64,000 nucleotides of DNA, taken from IMG/VR virus record IMGVR_UViG_3300029915_000731, positions 36,341 to 100,340 of that record. The stretch is one strand, 5' to 3'. The notes beneath the pieces are model-generated. The model was not told the DNA's origin, ran no database searches, and saw nothing but the letters and a program-made list of their open reading frames with translations. Made by a program: the position numbers and the translations under genes. Of this stretch, positions 54,434-61,658 are shown one piece after another. The first letter of the stretch is position 1; each line of letters begins with the position of its first letter. Origin of the DNA: a virus.

Positions 54434-54466
54434 TTCTAAAGGGTTTAACTCAACAATCAACCAAGT

Positions 54467-54493
54467 TACCGTTATCTATTACAGGAGCCGTAA
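54467..54493 (+). repeat. 27-nt duplicated leader with ribosome site (copy 1)
   Basis: The 27 nt up to 54493 contain ATTACAGGAGCCGTAA and are identical to 55082-55108. AGGAG lies 8 nt before the ATG at 54496. An identical leader in front of two unrelated genes suggests a shared translational or regulatory signal. Confidence 0.8.
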
Positions 54494-54495
54494 CA

Positions 54496-54957
54496 ATGCC
54501 CTATAAGTGCTTCCTAATTGAACAGGACGGTGAGTGGAGGGAAGGCGAGTTGTGCAATTGTGGGTGTGGCACCTCTCTAGACTACAGCGGGTCATGGTGG
54601 GTTCGGAAAGACACTGGGGAACGCCATAAGCACATTCGAGATTTCGCAGTAGGCGCAATGTGGTTCGCCGACTGGCTTAAGCAGGGTAAAGGCGGCTACG
54701 GGTGGGACTGGGACAATCAGGATACGCCCCCACTTGTTGTAAAAACACCGGGCGGCGACTGGGTGATTGATAGTCGGGCAAGTAACTGCACGATGAAAGA
54801 CGATAAGTTACACCGTTGCTGGGTTCGTCACGGAGAGCCACCCATTATTACCGTTGATAAATCAGGGAATACCTGTGCGGCGGGAGCTGGTTCAATAATG
54901 TGCGGAAGTTATCACGGGTTTTTACGCGATGGGCACTTGACGGATGGTAACGGATAG
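54496..54957 (+). CDS. Conserved cysteine-rich phage protein (DUF6527-like)
   Basis: 153 aa from the ATG after the duplicated leader. An N-terminal CNCGCGTSLD motif, a central tryptophan-rich region (WFADWLKQGKGGYGWDWDN) and the C-terminal GAGSIMCGSYHGFLRDGHL resemble small phage proteins of the DUF6527 type (CxCGCG near the start, PSI-like segment and YHGFxxxG near the end). The function of that family is unknown; the Cys and His residues could bind zinc. A pair of hairpins follows its stop. Confidence 0.55.
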   Translation: MPYKCFLIEQDGEWREGELCNCGCGTSLDYSGSWWVRKDTGERHKHIRDFAVGAMWFADWLKQGKGGYGWDWDNQDTPPLVVKTPGGDWVIDSRASNCTMKDDKLHRCWVRHGEPPIITVDKSGNTCAAGAGSIMCGSYHGFLRDGHLTDGNG

Positions 54958-54969
54958 GACTTACGCTCA

Positions 54970-55023
54970 CCTGCGGCTTGCCGCAGGCTCGTTAAGCTGC
55001 TGTGCTCACGTACAGCAGCTTTT
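54970..55023 (+). terminator. Two adjacent hairpins, the second terminator-like
   Basis: CCTGCGG-CTTG-CCGCAGG (54970-54987) is followed by AAGCTGCTGT (54994-55003) and ACAGCAGCTT (55012-55021) with a short T run. They lie between the DUF6527-like gene and the second copy of the leader. A REP-like pair is an alternative. Confidence 0.55.
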
Positions 55024-55081
55024 CGCATTTTGGGTAATTTCATTTGGCGTTCGAACAGGCAGTTCAGTCACTTTTATCCCC

Positions 55082-55108
55082 TACCGTTATCTATTACAGG
55101 AGCCGTAA
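55082..55108 (+). repeat. 27-nt duplicated leader (copy 2)
   Basis: Identical to 54467-54493; here AGGAG lies 5 nt before the ATG at 55108, whose A is the last base of the repeat. Confidence 0.8.
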
Positions 55109-55278
55109 TGGAAATCAAGTCGGTAGAGAAAAGGGACGACCTTTATTATTACACCATCACGGACGATGCTGGACGTGACCGGGTGATGGAATGTTGGCAC
55201 CCCGTGGGGATGCCTTCAAGGGAACGAGAAGCAGAAGCCCTTAAGTACGCTGCGGAGCTGTTCGATGAAATTGTGTGA
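55108..55278 (+). CDS. Small hypothetical protein
   Basis: 56 aa from the ATG after the second leader copy. The protein is highly charged (MEIKSVEKRDDLYYYTITDD, EREAEALKYAAELFDE) with a short beta hairpin and a C-terminal helix. The frame is open further upstream, but the ribosome site decides this start. It overlaps the next gene by 14 nt. No family is recognised. Confidence 0.6.
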   Translation: MEIKSVEKRDDLYYYTITDDAGRDRVMECWHPVGMPSREREAEALKYAAELFDEIV

Positions 55279-55495
55279 GCTAGAGCCGGATGATCCCAAC
55301 TGGAAGCAATACATCGACCCCAATCTGCTCACCGAGGAGAAGGCCACTCTCATCTATAAATATAAAGCTGCGGGGACTCACCGGGAAGAAGAGTACATTG
55401 AAGAGATGGCCTACGCTCGTTGTTATTACATCCAAATCTACAACGAGCTAAAGGAACTAGAGACGCTGGATAGTCGAGGGTGGGAGCGCACGTAA
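55265..55495 (+). CDS. Small acidic hypothetical protein
   Basis: 76 aa, acidic and helical (TEEKATLIYKYKAAGTHREE, EMAYARCYYIQIYNELKEL). The ATG lies inside the end of the preceding gene, 8 nt after a GGAG site, and the stop overlaps the next ATG in TAATG, so the three small genes form one coupled unit. No motif gives a function. Confidence 0.6.
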   Translation: MKLCELEPDDPNWKQYIDPNLLTEEKATLIYKYKAAGTHREEEYIEEMAYARCYYIQIYNELKELETLDSRGWERT

Positions 55496-55968
55496 TGGCA
55501 TATATTTTGGCGGTTCAACTTTCGTTGCCCCAAGAGATGGGCGGCGGGGTAGAGAACACAGGCTACCGCCCGGTTCTCTCCGTGCGCTTCATTGAGACCC
55601 TCGTTCAAACCTTCCGTGTCTGCGGCGACACACTCTACCAGCTAGGTGCCACTGACTCGGGAAGTATCAACAACATTGTCCGTTGGAACCTTTTTCTGAT
55701 GCAATTCACCAAACCTATGAAGTGGGCGGAGTTGGATGCTGTTCCCATGAACCCAACCACGGCCTCCTCCCGTCTATTTACCGGACCACTACCCTCCGTT
55801 GACCCTCCGGTGTCTGAGGGGTTGCTCACGGTGACCGCCGCTGACTATGACCCCATCAAGGGGTGGTGGATTGAGTTCGCTGGGAACTACGACATTGCGT
55901 GTCCGATTTTCCGCGACTTCCCGCGAGTTCGTAGGCTCACCCCTAACTATCGCATTCGCATAGGCTAA
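55495..55968 (+). CDS. Hypothetical beta-rich protein
   Basis: 157 aa from the ATG at 55495, with GGGAG upstream; a GTG five codons earlier lies on the ribosome site itself. The sequence is beta-rich with a conserved-looking aromatic end (DYDPIKGWWIEFAGNYDIAC). The ending PFPR/NYRIRIG-type strand pattern suggests a structural fold. No enzyme motif is visible. It is coupled to the preceding gene. Confidence 0.55.
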   Translation: MAYILAVQLSLPQEMGGGVENTGYRPVLSVRFIETLVQTFRVCGDTLYQLGATDSGSINNIVRWNLFLMQFTKPMKWAELDAVPMNPTTASSRLFTGPLPSVDPPVSEGLLTVTAADYDPIKGWWIEFAGNYDIACPIFRDFPRVRRLTPNYRIRIG

Positions 55969-56001
55969 AAATCAAATTCCAAACTCATAATAGAGGCCAC
56001 T

Positions 56002-58278
56002 ATGAAGAACCCCCTATTAAAGACTGCCACACCCCGCCGTCCCCAATGGGAGCCGTGGAGTACCGACACTGATTTTTTGGCTGAGCTGGCTCGTTATCAA
56101 CAACCTATGCTTACTCAGCCTACCGGGGATTCCCAGTCTCGCATAAACGCTAATCCTCAGAATTCTTTTGGTGCCAAACACAACGTCAAGAAGTGGCTGA
56201 CGACGGCCTCCCTGTTGCAGAAAAAAGTAGCAGGGGTGCCCCCCTTTAACCCTGAAGAGCTGTGTAAGTGCGACCACCCGCGCAAAGGACATAACATGTT
56301 TGGGTGCCAGTACCGCAGAAAGGATTCCAACACGATGTGCGGGTGCTCCGGGTTTCGTCCTAATAAGCCGGGAAACCCGGAGACTGGGCCTTGGCACCCC
56401 ACAGAGGAAGAGCAACTTGCAGAGTGTGTGCATTGCGGACAGGACGCCACAACGGTATGCCCAGAGTGCGACTCTACCTTCTGCAAAAAGTGCTGGCCTC
56501 GGCACTACAAGGATAGTCCCGAGTGTTTGGTCTATCAGCCGGGTCAACCCCTCGACCCTAATAAGAAAGCGTTCAAAGGGATAAGAGAACAGAATGAATT
56601 GGCAGAGAGGTTCCGTAGAAAGCATGACAGGTTTCCCACCGAAGCCGAGTTTAGTGAGATGGAAAATGCGATGGCAAGAAAAAAGCCGAATACCCTCTCT
56701 CTAGACCAGCGGAATGAGTTGCTATCCAAAGGCTACTCCCGCGATACCCTCGACGCCATACCTCAAGGGGACACATACACTCAATCGGAGTTGGCAGTAC
56801 AACGAGGCCGTAGGAAACACCAGTCTCCACCTAATATGTCCCCCGCGAGCCCAGCGCAACCCGCCGTGACCTGTCCGAGGTGCGGCCATTCGATTAAGGC
56901 AAAAGACACCTATTGTAAGGCTTGTGGTGTGACTTTGAAAAAAGCCCCGGCACCAGCAGCTCCTACCCCGGCACCAGCAGAAGCGGCACCCGCTGTGGCT
57001 CAAAAAGCTCGTATCGACGCGGTGACTAAAAACGACCTGCTCACACTCGGATACCACTTTGATGATTTCTCCAATATGACACAGGATGAGGTTGACAAAA
57101 TCCTGAAAGAGGGGATTTTTGCGGGTGGAAGGAGACCACTCAGAACGAGTAGCCTCGCCGAGAAACTTGGGTGGAAGAAGGTACAAGGTGGGTATAAGCA
57201 CCCGAAGCTGGGCTCCCTTGCTGTCAAAGGTAAGGCGTGGCAGCTACAGCAGGGGGGTAAGGTTGTGGCTTCAGGTAGCAGTGACACCAGTTGGAGGGTC
57301 GCCGCTCGTAAGCTGGCACGTGAGAACAAGCCCCCCATGCCCTACCACACCCCATCGGGTGAGTGTCAGTGTGAGAACAACCACGGTGAGCATGATGACC
57401 ACTCCTGCCCGAATGGTGCGTGCAACATTGTGGAGACCACCTATGGCAACTTCGATATGTGCTACGACTGCGCCCAAGCCGTGTCCCCAGAATTCCTAAA
57501 GGGGCATCAGCAGCAGTGGGTATTGAAGCGGGATGGGACTATTGTTCTCGGTCCTTGCACGGACATAGAAATTACACAGTACATTCACCGGAATCACTCC
57601 TACTCCATGTCGCACGCTCTCGCTCATGAGGGCTACTCTATTGCGAAAGCACAACCCGGAGACGCGGTGGGCAACCCGACCTTCAGCAAAGACGACCAAG
57701 AGATGATGAAACGGATGGGGATTCAGGCAAATAAGGCTTGGAAGATGAGACCCCCGACTGGTGATGCACCGAAGCTGTTGAAAGAGCGGATCGGCAAAAC
57801 TGAGTGGCACAGCCACGACATGAGCCTAGCTCAGCACCACCCTAAGTGTCAATGTGCCCGATGTGAACCCATGGGTCGTCCGTGCGATTGTAAGCACTGT
57901 CGTGCCCTTCGTGTATCTCAGGGGAAGAGGGCGGGTTGGCAGAATCCACTCCTAAAAAAAGCTGACGAGACAGCACTGGCTCGTGTCTCGAAGATGGAAA
58001 CAGTAGGTCGCCAGATGGTAGAAAAGCTTCGCGAGGAGAATTCGAGGAAGCGCAACTCCATGCCAGAAGGTTTCGACTTTGTCGGCCCCGCTGTGAGCTG
58101 TAGCGATTGGCTCACTGCTATGCTGAGAAGCATCCCGAACCTCATGTCGATGAACATCGACTATGATTTGCTCCTCAAAGAACTAGGCAAGGTCTGGGAG
58201 AAGGTCAAACCCGGTGACGATGAAGAGATTCCTGAACCCCCAGCCAAGATGGACAGCCCACTGATTGTTGGAGAGTAG
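56002..58278 (+). CDS. Multi-zinc-finger protein with B-box-like module
   Basis: 758 aa with at least five Cys/His clusters: ~87-117 (CKCDHPRKGH, then MCGCSG), ~141-174 (CVHCGQDATTVCPECDS, then FCKKCWPRHY, a B-box-like pattern), ~290-312 (CPRCGH, then CKACG, a zinc ribbon), ~453-490 (CQCENNHGEHDDHSC, then MCYDC) and ~614-635 (CQCARCE, then CDCKHC). An Ala/Pro-rich linker follows the ribbon. NPLLKTA at the N-terminus recurs as NPLLKKA near residue 650, so the protein looks like joined modules. B-box patterns are rare in phages. Binding to nucleic acid or host protein is plausible, but nothing proves it. GAGG precedes the ATG. Confidence 0.7.
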   Translation: MKNPLLKTATPRRPQWEPWSTDTDFLAELARYQQPMLTQPTGDSQSRINANPQNSFGAKHNVKKWLTTASLLQKKVAGVPPFNPEELCKCDHPRKGHNMFGCQYRRKDSNTMCGCSGFRPNKPGNPETGPWHPTEEEQLAECVHCGQDATTVCPECDSTFCKKCWPRHYKDSPECLVYQPGQPLDPNKKAFKGIREQNELAERFRRKHDRFPTEAEFSEMENAMARKKPNTLSLDQRNELLSKGYSRDTLDAIPQGDTYTQSELAVQRGRRKHQSPPNMSPASPAQPAVTCPRCGHSIKAKDTYCKACGVTLKKAPAPAAPTPAPAEAAPAVAQKARIDAVTKNDLLTLGYHFDDFSNMTQDEVDKILKEGIFAGGRRPLRTSSLAEKLGWKKVQGGYKHPKLGSLAVKGKAWQLQQGGKVVASGSSDTSWRVAARKLARENKPPMPYHTPSGECQCENNHGEHDDHSCPNGACNIVETTYGNFDMCYDCAQAVSPEFLKGHQQQWVLKRDGTIVLGPCTDIEITQYIHRNHSYSMSHALAHEGYSIAKAQPGDAVGNPTFSKDDQEMMKRMGIQANKAWKMRPPTGDAPKLLKERIGKTEWHSHDMSLAQHHPKCQCARCEPMGRPCDCKHCRALRVSQGKRAGWQNPLLKKADETALARVSKMETVGRQMVEKLREENSRKRNSMPEGFDFVGPAVSCSDWLTAMLRSIPNLMSMNIDYDLLLKELGKVWEKVKPGDDEEIPEPPAKMDSPLIVGE

Positions 58279-58280
58279 CT

Positions 58281-59036
58281 GTGTTTAAATCTAGATTTCT
58301 GAATAAGGTAGCTGCCGACGAACTGAGCACCCTCCAAGCTAAGCTGGATAAGGTACGAATTCAGGCCGATGAAAACGAGGAGCGGACTGAGCTGGCTTGG
58401 ACGGCGGCTGGAAAAGAGGCGGAACGACTGGGGTTGCGGTCTGTTGCTGCGTTAAGGGCTCAGGAGCCCACTAATCAATTTGTGAAAAACCTCGATGCGT
58501 TGCAGAAGGCGTGGAAGACCCTCGACATAGAGAGGTACCATCTTGAGGGAGAGGTTCGAGCTGCAAAGGTGCCATCGGTACCCCATATCATCAACCCAAA
58601 GGAAATTAAACAACTGGTTGACAAGGCCACTATCTTGGTCACACGGGGCGGCAAAGTCTACGCCTATCCAGACTATGACCCGGACAGCGAACACTACACG
58701 CACTCAAGTCTGTTCAATCAGGTACACTCGGAGCTGGAGACTGAAGAGACCGGGGACTACGTGAAAGTCGATGATGTCCGCCCCAGCCAGTTTCTTGATA
58801 TTGGGGGTATAACGGCGTTTTCGGAAGGCAACGATTCAGCCTCCATCCGCATCGGCCTCCGCGCCCCAGATGTTATTTCTCGCGTACTCGATTTAATGGA
58901 GTACCTCAATCGGGGAACCATTGAGTTTGAGTACGAGAATACAGATGACCAGAAAGACAGATTCTACACTATAGGGCCACAGAACCGGGTTCGCCAAGAG
59001 CTGCGTAACTGGCGGGATGAGCTAGATGAAGTATAA
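58281..59036 (+). CDS. Hypothetical protein with N-terminal coiled coil
   Basis: 251 aa from a GTG start 5 nt after GGAGAG. The N-terminus MFKSRFLNKVAADELSTLQ carries the motif shared by several neighbours and runs into a coiled coil (~10-95). The C-terminal half is a mixed alpha/beta domain (ILVTRGGKVYAYPDYDPDSE; then RVLDLMEYLNRGTIEFEYEN) without catalytic signature. It starts 2 nt after the zinc-finger gene stop and overlaps the next gene by 11 nt, so it is part of the same operon. Confidence 0.6.
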   Translation: MFKSRFLNKVAADELSTLQAKLDKVRIQADENEERTELAWTAAGKEAERLGLRSVAALRAQEPTNQFVKNLDALQKAWKTLDIERYHLEGEVRAAKVPSVPHIINPKEIKQLVDKATILVTRGGKVYAYPDYDPDSEHYTHSSLFNQVHSELETEETGDYVKVDDVRPSQFLDIGGITAFSEGNDSASIRIGLRAPDVISRVLDLMEYLNRGTIEFEYENTDDQKDRFYTIGPQNRVRQELRNWRDELDEV

Positions 59037-59376
59037 CCTAGAACAACACGACAGTAGCTGGTACCTCATGGGGCTCCCGGAAGACCTAGCCCTCTCCAGT
59101 GATGGGGAGGGGGTTGAGTTCGAAGAGCCCCCTGAGCCTGAGCCCAACACGTGGCTTTGGATTCCCCGCTTCCATGACAGGCTGGACTTCTTCGAGGGAG
59201 TCTACGCTGCCCTCTACACGAAAATCCACCGCAATCTGGCCATCCGTGAGGGCGACATCTTCTCCACCCCAGTTGGTCAGCTCGTCTACAAGAATAGCGA
59301 CCTCTTCCCGTTTGATGAAACAGCCGAAGAATACTATACCAAAATCCAGGGGGCCGTGGCTGTATCAGAGGTGTAG
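59026..59376 (+). CDS. Small acidic hypothetical protein
   Basis: 116 aa, acidic (GEGVEFEEPPEPEPNTWLW; DETAEEYYTKIQ). The ATG lies inside the preceding gene. The stop at 59374-59376 borders the methyltransferase-like fragment, so its C-terminus may have been reshaped by that rearrangement. No family is recognised. Confidence 0.55.
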   Translation: MKYNLEQHDSSWYLMGLPEDLALSSDGEGVEFEEPPEPEPNTWLWIPRFHDRLDFFEGVYAALYTKIHRNLAIREGDIFSTPVGQLVYKNSDLFPFDETAEEYYTKIQGAVAVSEV

Positions 59377-59432
59377 CTCAGCCAAGACCTGTGTAAACCA
59401 AGTCCCTGCTGCTTTCAAATGCATCCAGTGGG
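59376..59432 (+). pseudogene. N-terminal fragment of the methyltransferase-like gene
   Basis: The 57 nt are about 70% identical to the start region of the gene at 63374 and encode SAKTCVNQVPAAFKCIQW against SAMTCVNQVPATFKTIDW there. No start codon or continuation remains; the homology ends where the TnpB fragment begins. Confidence 0.6.
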
Positions 59433-59568
59433 AGCGAGGGGCAGTGAGTTCATCTGCCTATCTTGTGGGCATCGGGATAATGCAGACCACAATGGAGCAA
59501 TCAACATCTTGGGACGGAGCGTCCCACTAGACGTTAACGTGAGCGGAGTAACGCTGTGCGTAGTCTAG
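59433..59568 (+). pseudogene. C-terminal remnant of a second tnpB
   Basis: In the frame ending at TAG 59566 the sequence reads EFICLSCGHRDNADHNGAIN followed by ILGR, the zinc-ribbon half and RuvC-III Asp region of TnpB (FxCxxCGHxDNADxNAAxNI). Everything upstream is lost. The residues differ from the tnpB at 50062 (GADHDRDVNAARN), so this was a different element, closer to the canonical type. Confidence 0.8.
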
Positions 59569-59600
59569 GAATCCACCCCATTCATGGGGTGGAGGTTCAA
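59569..59600 (+). mobile_element. Right end of a decayed IS200/IS605-type element
   Basis: GAAT, hairpin CCACCCCA-TTCA-TGGGGTGG, 4 nt, then TCAA: the same build and spacing as the right end of the intact element at 51121-51150. It follows directly after the TnpB remnant stop. Confidence 0.75.
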
Positions 59601-59601
59601 G

Positions 59602-59701
59602 TTCGACAGTTGCGATGGTGTCGTTGTTCGACGGTTACGATGGTGTCGTTGTTCAAACGGTTCCGACGTTTTTACGTTCGACGGTTACGATGGTGTCGTT
59701 G
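59602..59701. repeat. Four tandem 25-bp repeats
   Basis: Units begin at 59602, 59627, 59652 and 59677. The second and fourth are identical, the first differs at two bases and the third is strongly diverged. They overlap the end of the minus-strand adenine methyltransferase gene and begin one base after the IS right end. Confidence 0.85.
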
Positions 59702-60174
59702 TGAGCCGCACCGTGCGTAACGAGAAGTATCTCTTTGAGTTCGTACCCTCGTGTCAAGCCGAAGCCCATAGAGTTCCAGCCGAAGCAAATGGCGATACCG
59801 CCCGGTTTGAGCATTCTATCGAGGCCGTCTTTCACCCGCTTGTAGAGCCGCCCGTTTTGAGTGTCCTGTGTACCACACTTCCGTCCAATTTGCTGATAGC
59901 ATTCGGAAATTTGTCTGGGACTATAAGGCGGGTCGAAAAGCACCACGTCGGCACTAACAATAACCTGCTCTACAAAATCCTCGGCAAGCATGTGATATTG
60001 AGCAGTCGTGGCGGGGTTGAGGTCATTCGTCACCGTACCCCTAGTGGAGTTTCTGGCAAAGGGGTCAACAATTACTTGCCCTTCAGTGAGCCATCTGTCA
60101 AGTAACCGCTTGACCGGGGGCAGAGAGAACGTCTCCGCGTTGCCCATCGCAAACTCACGGTTCCATGAAATCAT
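59653..60174 (-). CDS. DNA adenine (N6) methyltransferase
   Basis: 173 aa. QVIVDPFARNS near residue 35 is a SAM-binding motif I-type strand and loop, and VVLFDPPYSPRQ near residue 80 is the DPPY catalytic motif of amino-methyltransferases. A GGIAICFGWNS strand follows. The protein is short and has no clear target-recognition domain, as in compact phage Dam-like enzymes. It would modify phage DNA against restriction or for regulation. The start overlaps the preceding gene by 20 nt. The last codons run into 25-bp tandem repeats (VTVERKNVGTV), so the C-terminus may vary. Confidence 0.82.
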   Translation of the reverse strand: MISWNREFAMGNAETFSLPPVKRLLDRWLTEGQVIVDPFARNSTRGTVTNDLNPATTAQYHMLAEDFVEQVIVSADVVLFDPPYSPRQISECYQQIGRKCGTQDTQNGRLYKRVKDGLDRMLKPGGIAICFGWNSMGFGLTRGYELKEILLVTHGAAHNDTIVTVERKNVGTV

Positions 60175-60985
60175 ACTTTCGCTTTAGCTGCTGATTGACA
60201 TGACCGAGGTCACCCAACTTAATATACGGTATTTGTTGGACTCCGAGTTGAGACGCGGCGTGGATACGGTGCCGACCATCAGCAATATGCCCCTTTTCAT
60301 CCACGATTGCCGGGGGCATACGCTCTCCCTGTTGCATGGACTTCTTCATCTCATCCACATGGGGTTGCCCCCGGTTATCTCCAGCATCATCCCCCAGTCC
60401 CCAACCAGATATGTGCTTCATAGCGGTAGCGGTGGGCATCAGGTACACTGAAATGGGCGCGTCCCAATCAGGGTCGTCTTCGACCGGGGGTTCCATTGCT
60501 TCCGCCAAGTCGCTTACTAATTGAACAAAGTCGGGAAAATCACCCTCTAGGGAGCTAAGAACGACGGAGCCAACTGCTGGATGAGCCCAGTCACAACCAT
60601 TCTGCAAGTCTGCGGTCTTCTTCAAAAACTTAGATTCAAACCCCGTTTTGCCTTTCCCTCGCAGAGCAATCAACTCATCTTTGCCGCTGGCAAACTTGCC
60701 CTTCTTCTTAGAGTAGGGGGTTGGAATCTCAATCCCTCGCTTGAACATCCCGTAGTCGAGGACGGAGCTGAGGCTCTTCCCATGCCCCACCAGCCAGAAG
60801 GTGCCAAAGTCGGCGTACCAATCCTTGCGGGGTGCCATCTGGGGCTCAGCGCACCATTTGCGGCACACCACGACGCCCTCAAGGTTGTAGACCCGTTGCT
60901 TGAGGCGAAGTATGATGTGAGCCATGATGTGCTCAGGAACTTGGGTAAAATTAATCGGGCAGGAGAATACCGGGAGGGACGGCAT
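60155..60985 (-). CDS. ParB-like domain protein
   Basis: 276 aa. The C-terminal part (residues ~190-265) matches the ParB/sulfiredoxin-like fold: a VDEMKKSMQQGERMPPAIVD segment, then GHIADGRHRIHAASQLGVQ and IPYIKL, with the GRHR motif that binds nucleotide or phosphate in this superfamily. The N-terminal ~110 residues are a separate basic domain (YADFGTFWLVGHGKSLSSVL). SKFLKKTADLQN sits between the two, the motif also seen in neighbours. The ATG overlaps the stop of the 58-aa gene, so the two are coupled, and the adenine methyltransferase follows. Modification or nucleotide-sensing roles are possible. Confidence 0.65.
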   Translation of the reverse strand: MPSLPVFSCPINFTQVPEHIMAHIILRLKQRVYNLEGVVVCRKWCAEPQMAPRKDWYADFGTFWLVGHGKSLSSVLDYGMFKRGIEIPTPYSKKKGKFASGKDELIALRGKGKTGFESKFLKKTADLQNGCDWAHPAVGSVVLSSLEGDFPDFVQLVSDLAEAMEPPVEDDPDWDAPISVYLMPTATAMKHISGWGLGDDAGDNRGQPHVDEMKKSMQQGERMPPAIVDEKGHIADGRHRIHAASQLGVQQIPYIKLGDLGHVNQQLKRKYDFMEP

Positions 60986-61161
60986 TAGACGAGTTCCGCA
61001 CCCTCTCCGAAGATGAACTTGGCGAACTCTGCCTCAGCAGCCTTGAGGTCTTCAGGGCTGGCGGCACGCTCGATGCGCGAGAGGTAACCCTCAATCGTCA
61101 GGGTGGCGGACTTCAGTTCAGAAGCGGTCACCATCTTCGAGGCTGTCTTAAGCTTGTCCAT
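60985..61161 (-). CDS. Small leaderless-type gene, 58-aa protein
   Basis: 58 aa, beginning MDKLKTASKMVTASELKSAT and ending acidic (EFAKFIFGEGAELV), mostly helical. The ATG at 61161 follows the -10 box of P2 by exactly 6 nt and has no ribosome site, which predicts translation from a leaderless mRNA. The stop overlaps the next ATG (TAATG), linking it to the ParB-like gene. The KTA-type N-terminus is shared with other proteins of the region. Function unknown. Confidence 0.75.
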   Translation of the reverse strand: MDKLKTASKMVTASELKSATLTIEGYLSRIERAASPEDLKAAEAEFAKFIFGEGAELV

Positions 61162-61167
61162 GTCTAT

Positions 61168-61198
61168 AGTATACTGGGGGAACCAAGATTTTGTCTAG
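61168..61198 (-). promoter_or_regulatory. Phage promoter P2 (TAGACA-N18-TATACT)
   Basis: -35 at 61192-61197, -10 at 61168-61173, 18-nt spacer, A after the -10 box. The ATG of the 58-aa gene begins 6 nt downstream of the box, at the expected transcription start. Confidence 0.85.
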
Positions 61199-61241
61199 AG
61201 TTATTCCCTACTATGGGGCGGAAAGTCCTGTTTTGCACTGC

Positions 61242-61493
61242 TTAATCAGTGTCGAGGGTCTCCAAATGGTGGATTAGTGCAATTGCATCCCGCACAGTGA
61301 TATTCCTTACCACCAGAATATACTCCTTAAAGAGGAACCCATCATTCTCAAGGTCGAAGTCTAGACCCTGCATGAGGCAGTAACGTTTAATCATACCCAT
61401 CGGGTAGAGAAAACCTGCCTCTATGGTGACAGCCAGCCGCTTCACCTTGCCGGAGCTGCTCTGTAGCCGCCGTTTCGTTTCTTCCGTGGTCAT
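61242..61493 (-). CDS. Small hypothetical protein
   Basis: 83 aa from the ATG at 61493, 5 nt after a perfect AGGAGG that overlaps the stop of the upstream membrane peptide gene; a GTG one codon earlier is too close. The N-terminus is basic (EETKRRLQSSSGKVKRLAV) and the rest alpha/beta (YILVVRNITVRDAIALIHHL). Family not recognised. It shares a transcript with the 38-aa gene from P3 and is the one gene in this cluster with a classic ribosome site. Confidence 0.7.
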   Translation of the reverse strand: MTTEETKRRLQSSSGKVKRLAVTIEAGFLYPMGMIKRYCLMQGLDFDLENDGFLFKEYILVVRNITVRDAIALIHHLETLDTD

Positions 61494-61502
61494 CACTACC
61501 TC

Positions 61503-61619
61503 CTAGTGGTTAAATATGAAGTAGCTCGCAAAGCACATCGCGTACGCTATGGCGAGCACGATGCCCAAGAAAACGAAACCCCTGAATCCATCTAGTGCGT
61601 GGTTCGCATGGTTTTTCAT
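61503..61619 (-). CDS. 38-aa single-span membrane peptide (leaderless type)
   Basis: The peptide begins MKNHANHALDGFRG and continues with one hydrophobic span (FVFLGIVLAIAYAMCFASYF), ending FNH. The ATG lies exactly 6 nt after the P3 -10 box without a ribosome site. Such tiny early membrane peptides often modulate host membrane complexes, but the target is unknown. It is co-transcribed with the 83-aa gene 9 nt downstream. Confidence 0.7.
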   Translation of the reverse strand: MKNHANHALDGFRGFVFLGIVLAIAYAMCFASYFIFNH

Positions 61620-61625
61620 ACCAGT

Positions 61626-61656
61626 AGTATACCCGGAGGACCGCCTATTTGGCTAG
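61626..61656 (-). promoter_or_regulatory. Phage promoter P3 (TAGCCA-N18-TATACT)
   Basis: -35 at 61650-61655, -10 at 61626-61631, 18-nt spacer, A after the box, ATG 6 nt downstream. It begins just after the stop of the 53-aa zinc protein gene. Confidence 0.82.
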
Positions 61657-61658
61657 TA

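Noticed and set aside
59602-59701. A CRISPR-like array
   Set aside because: The 25-bp units are directly adjacent with no spacers, and there are no cas genes; it is an ordinary tandem repeat.
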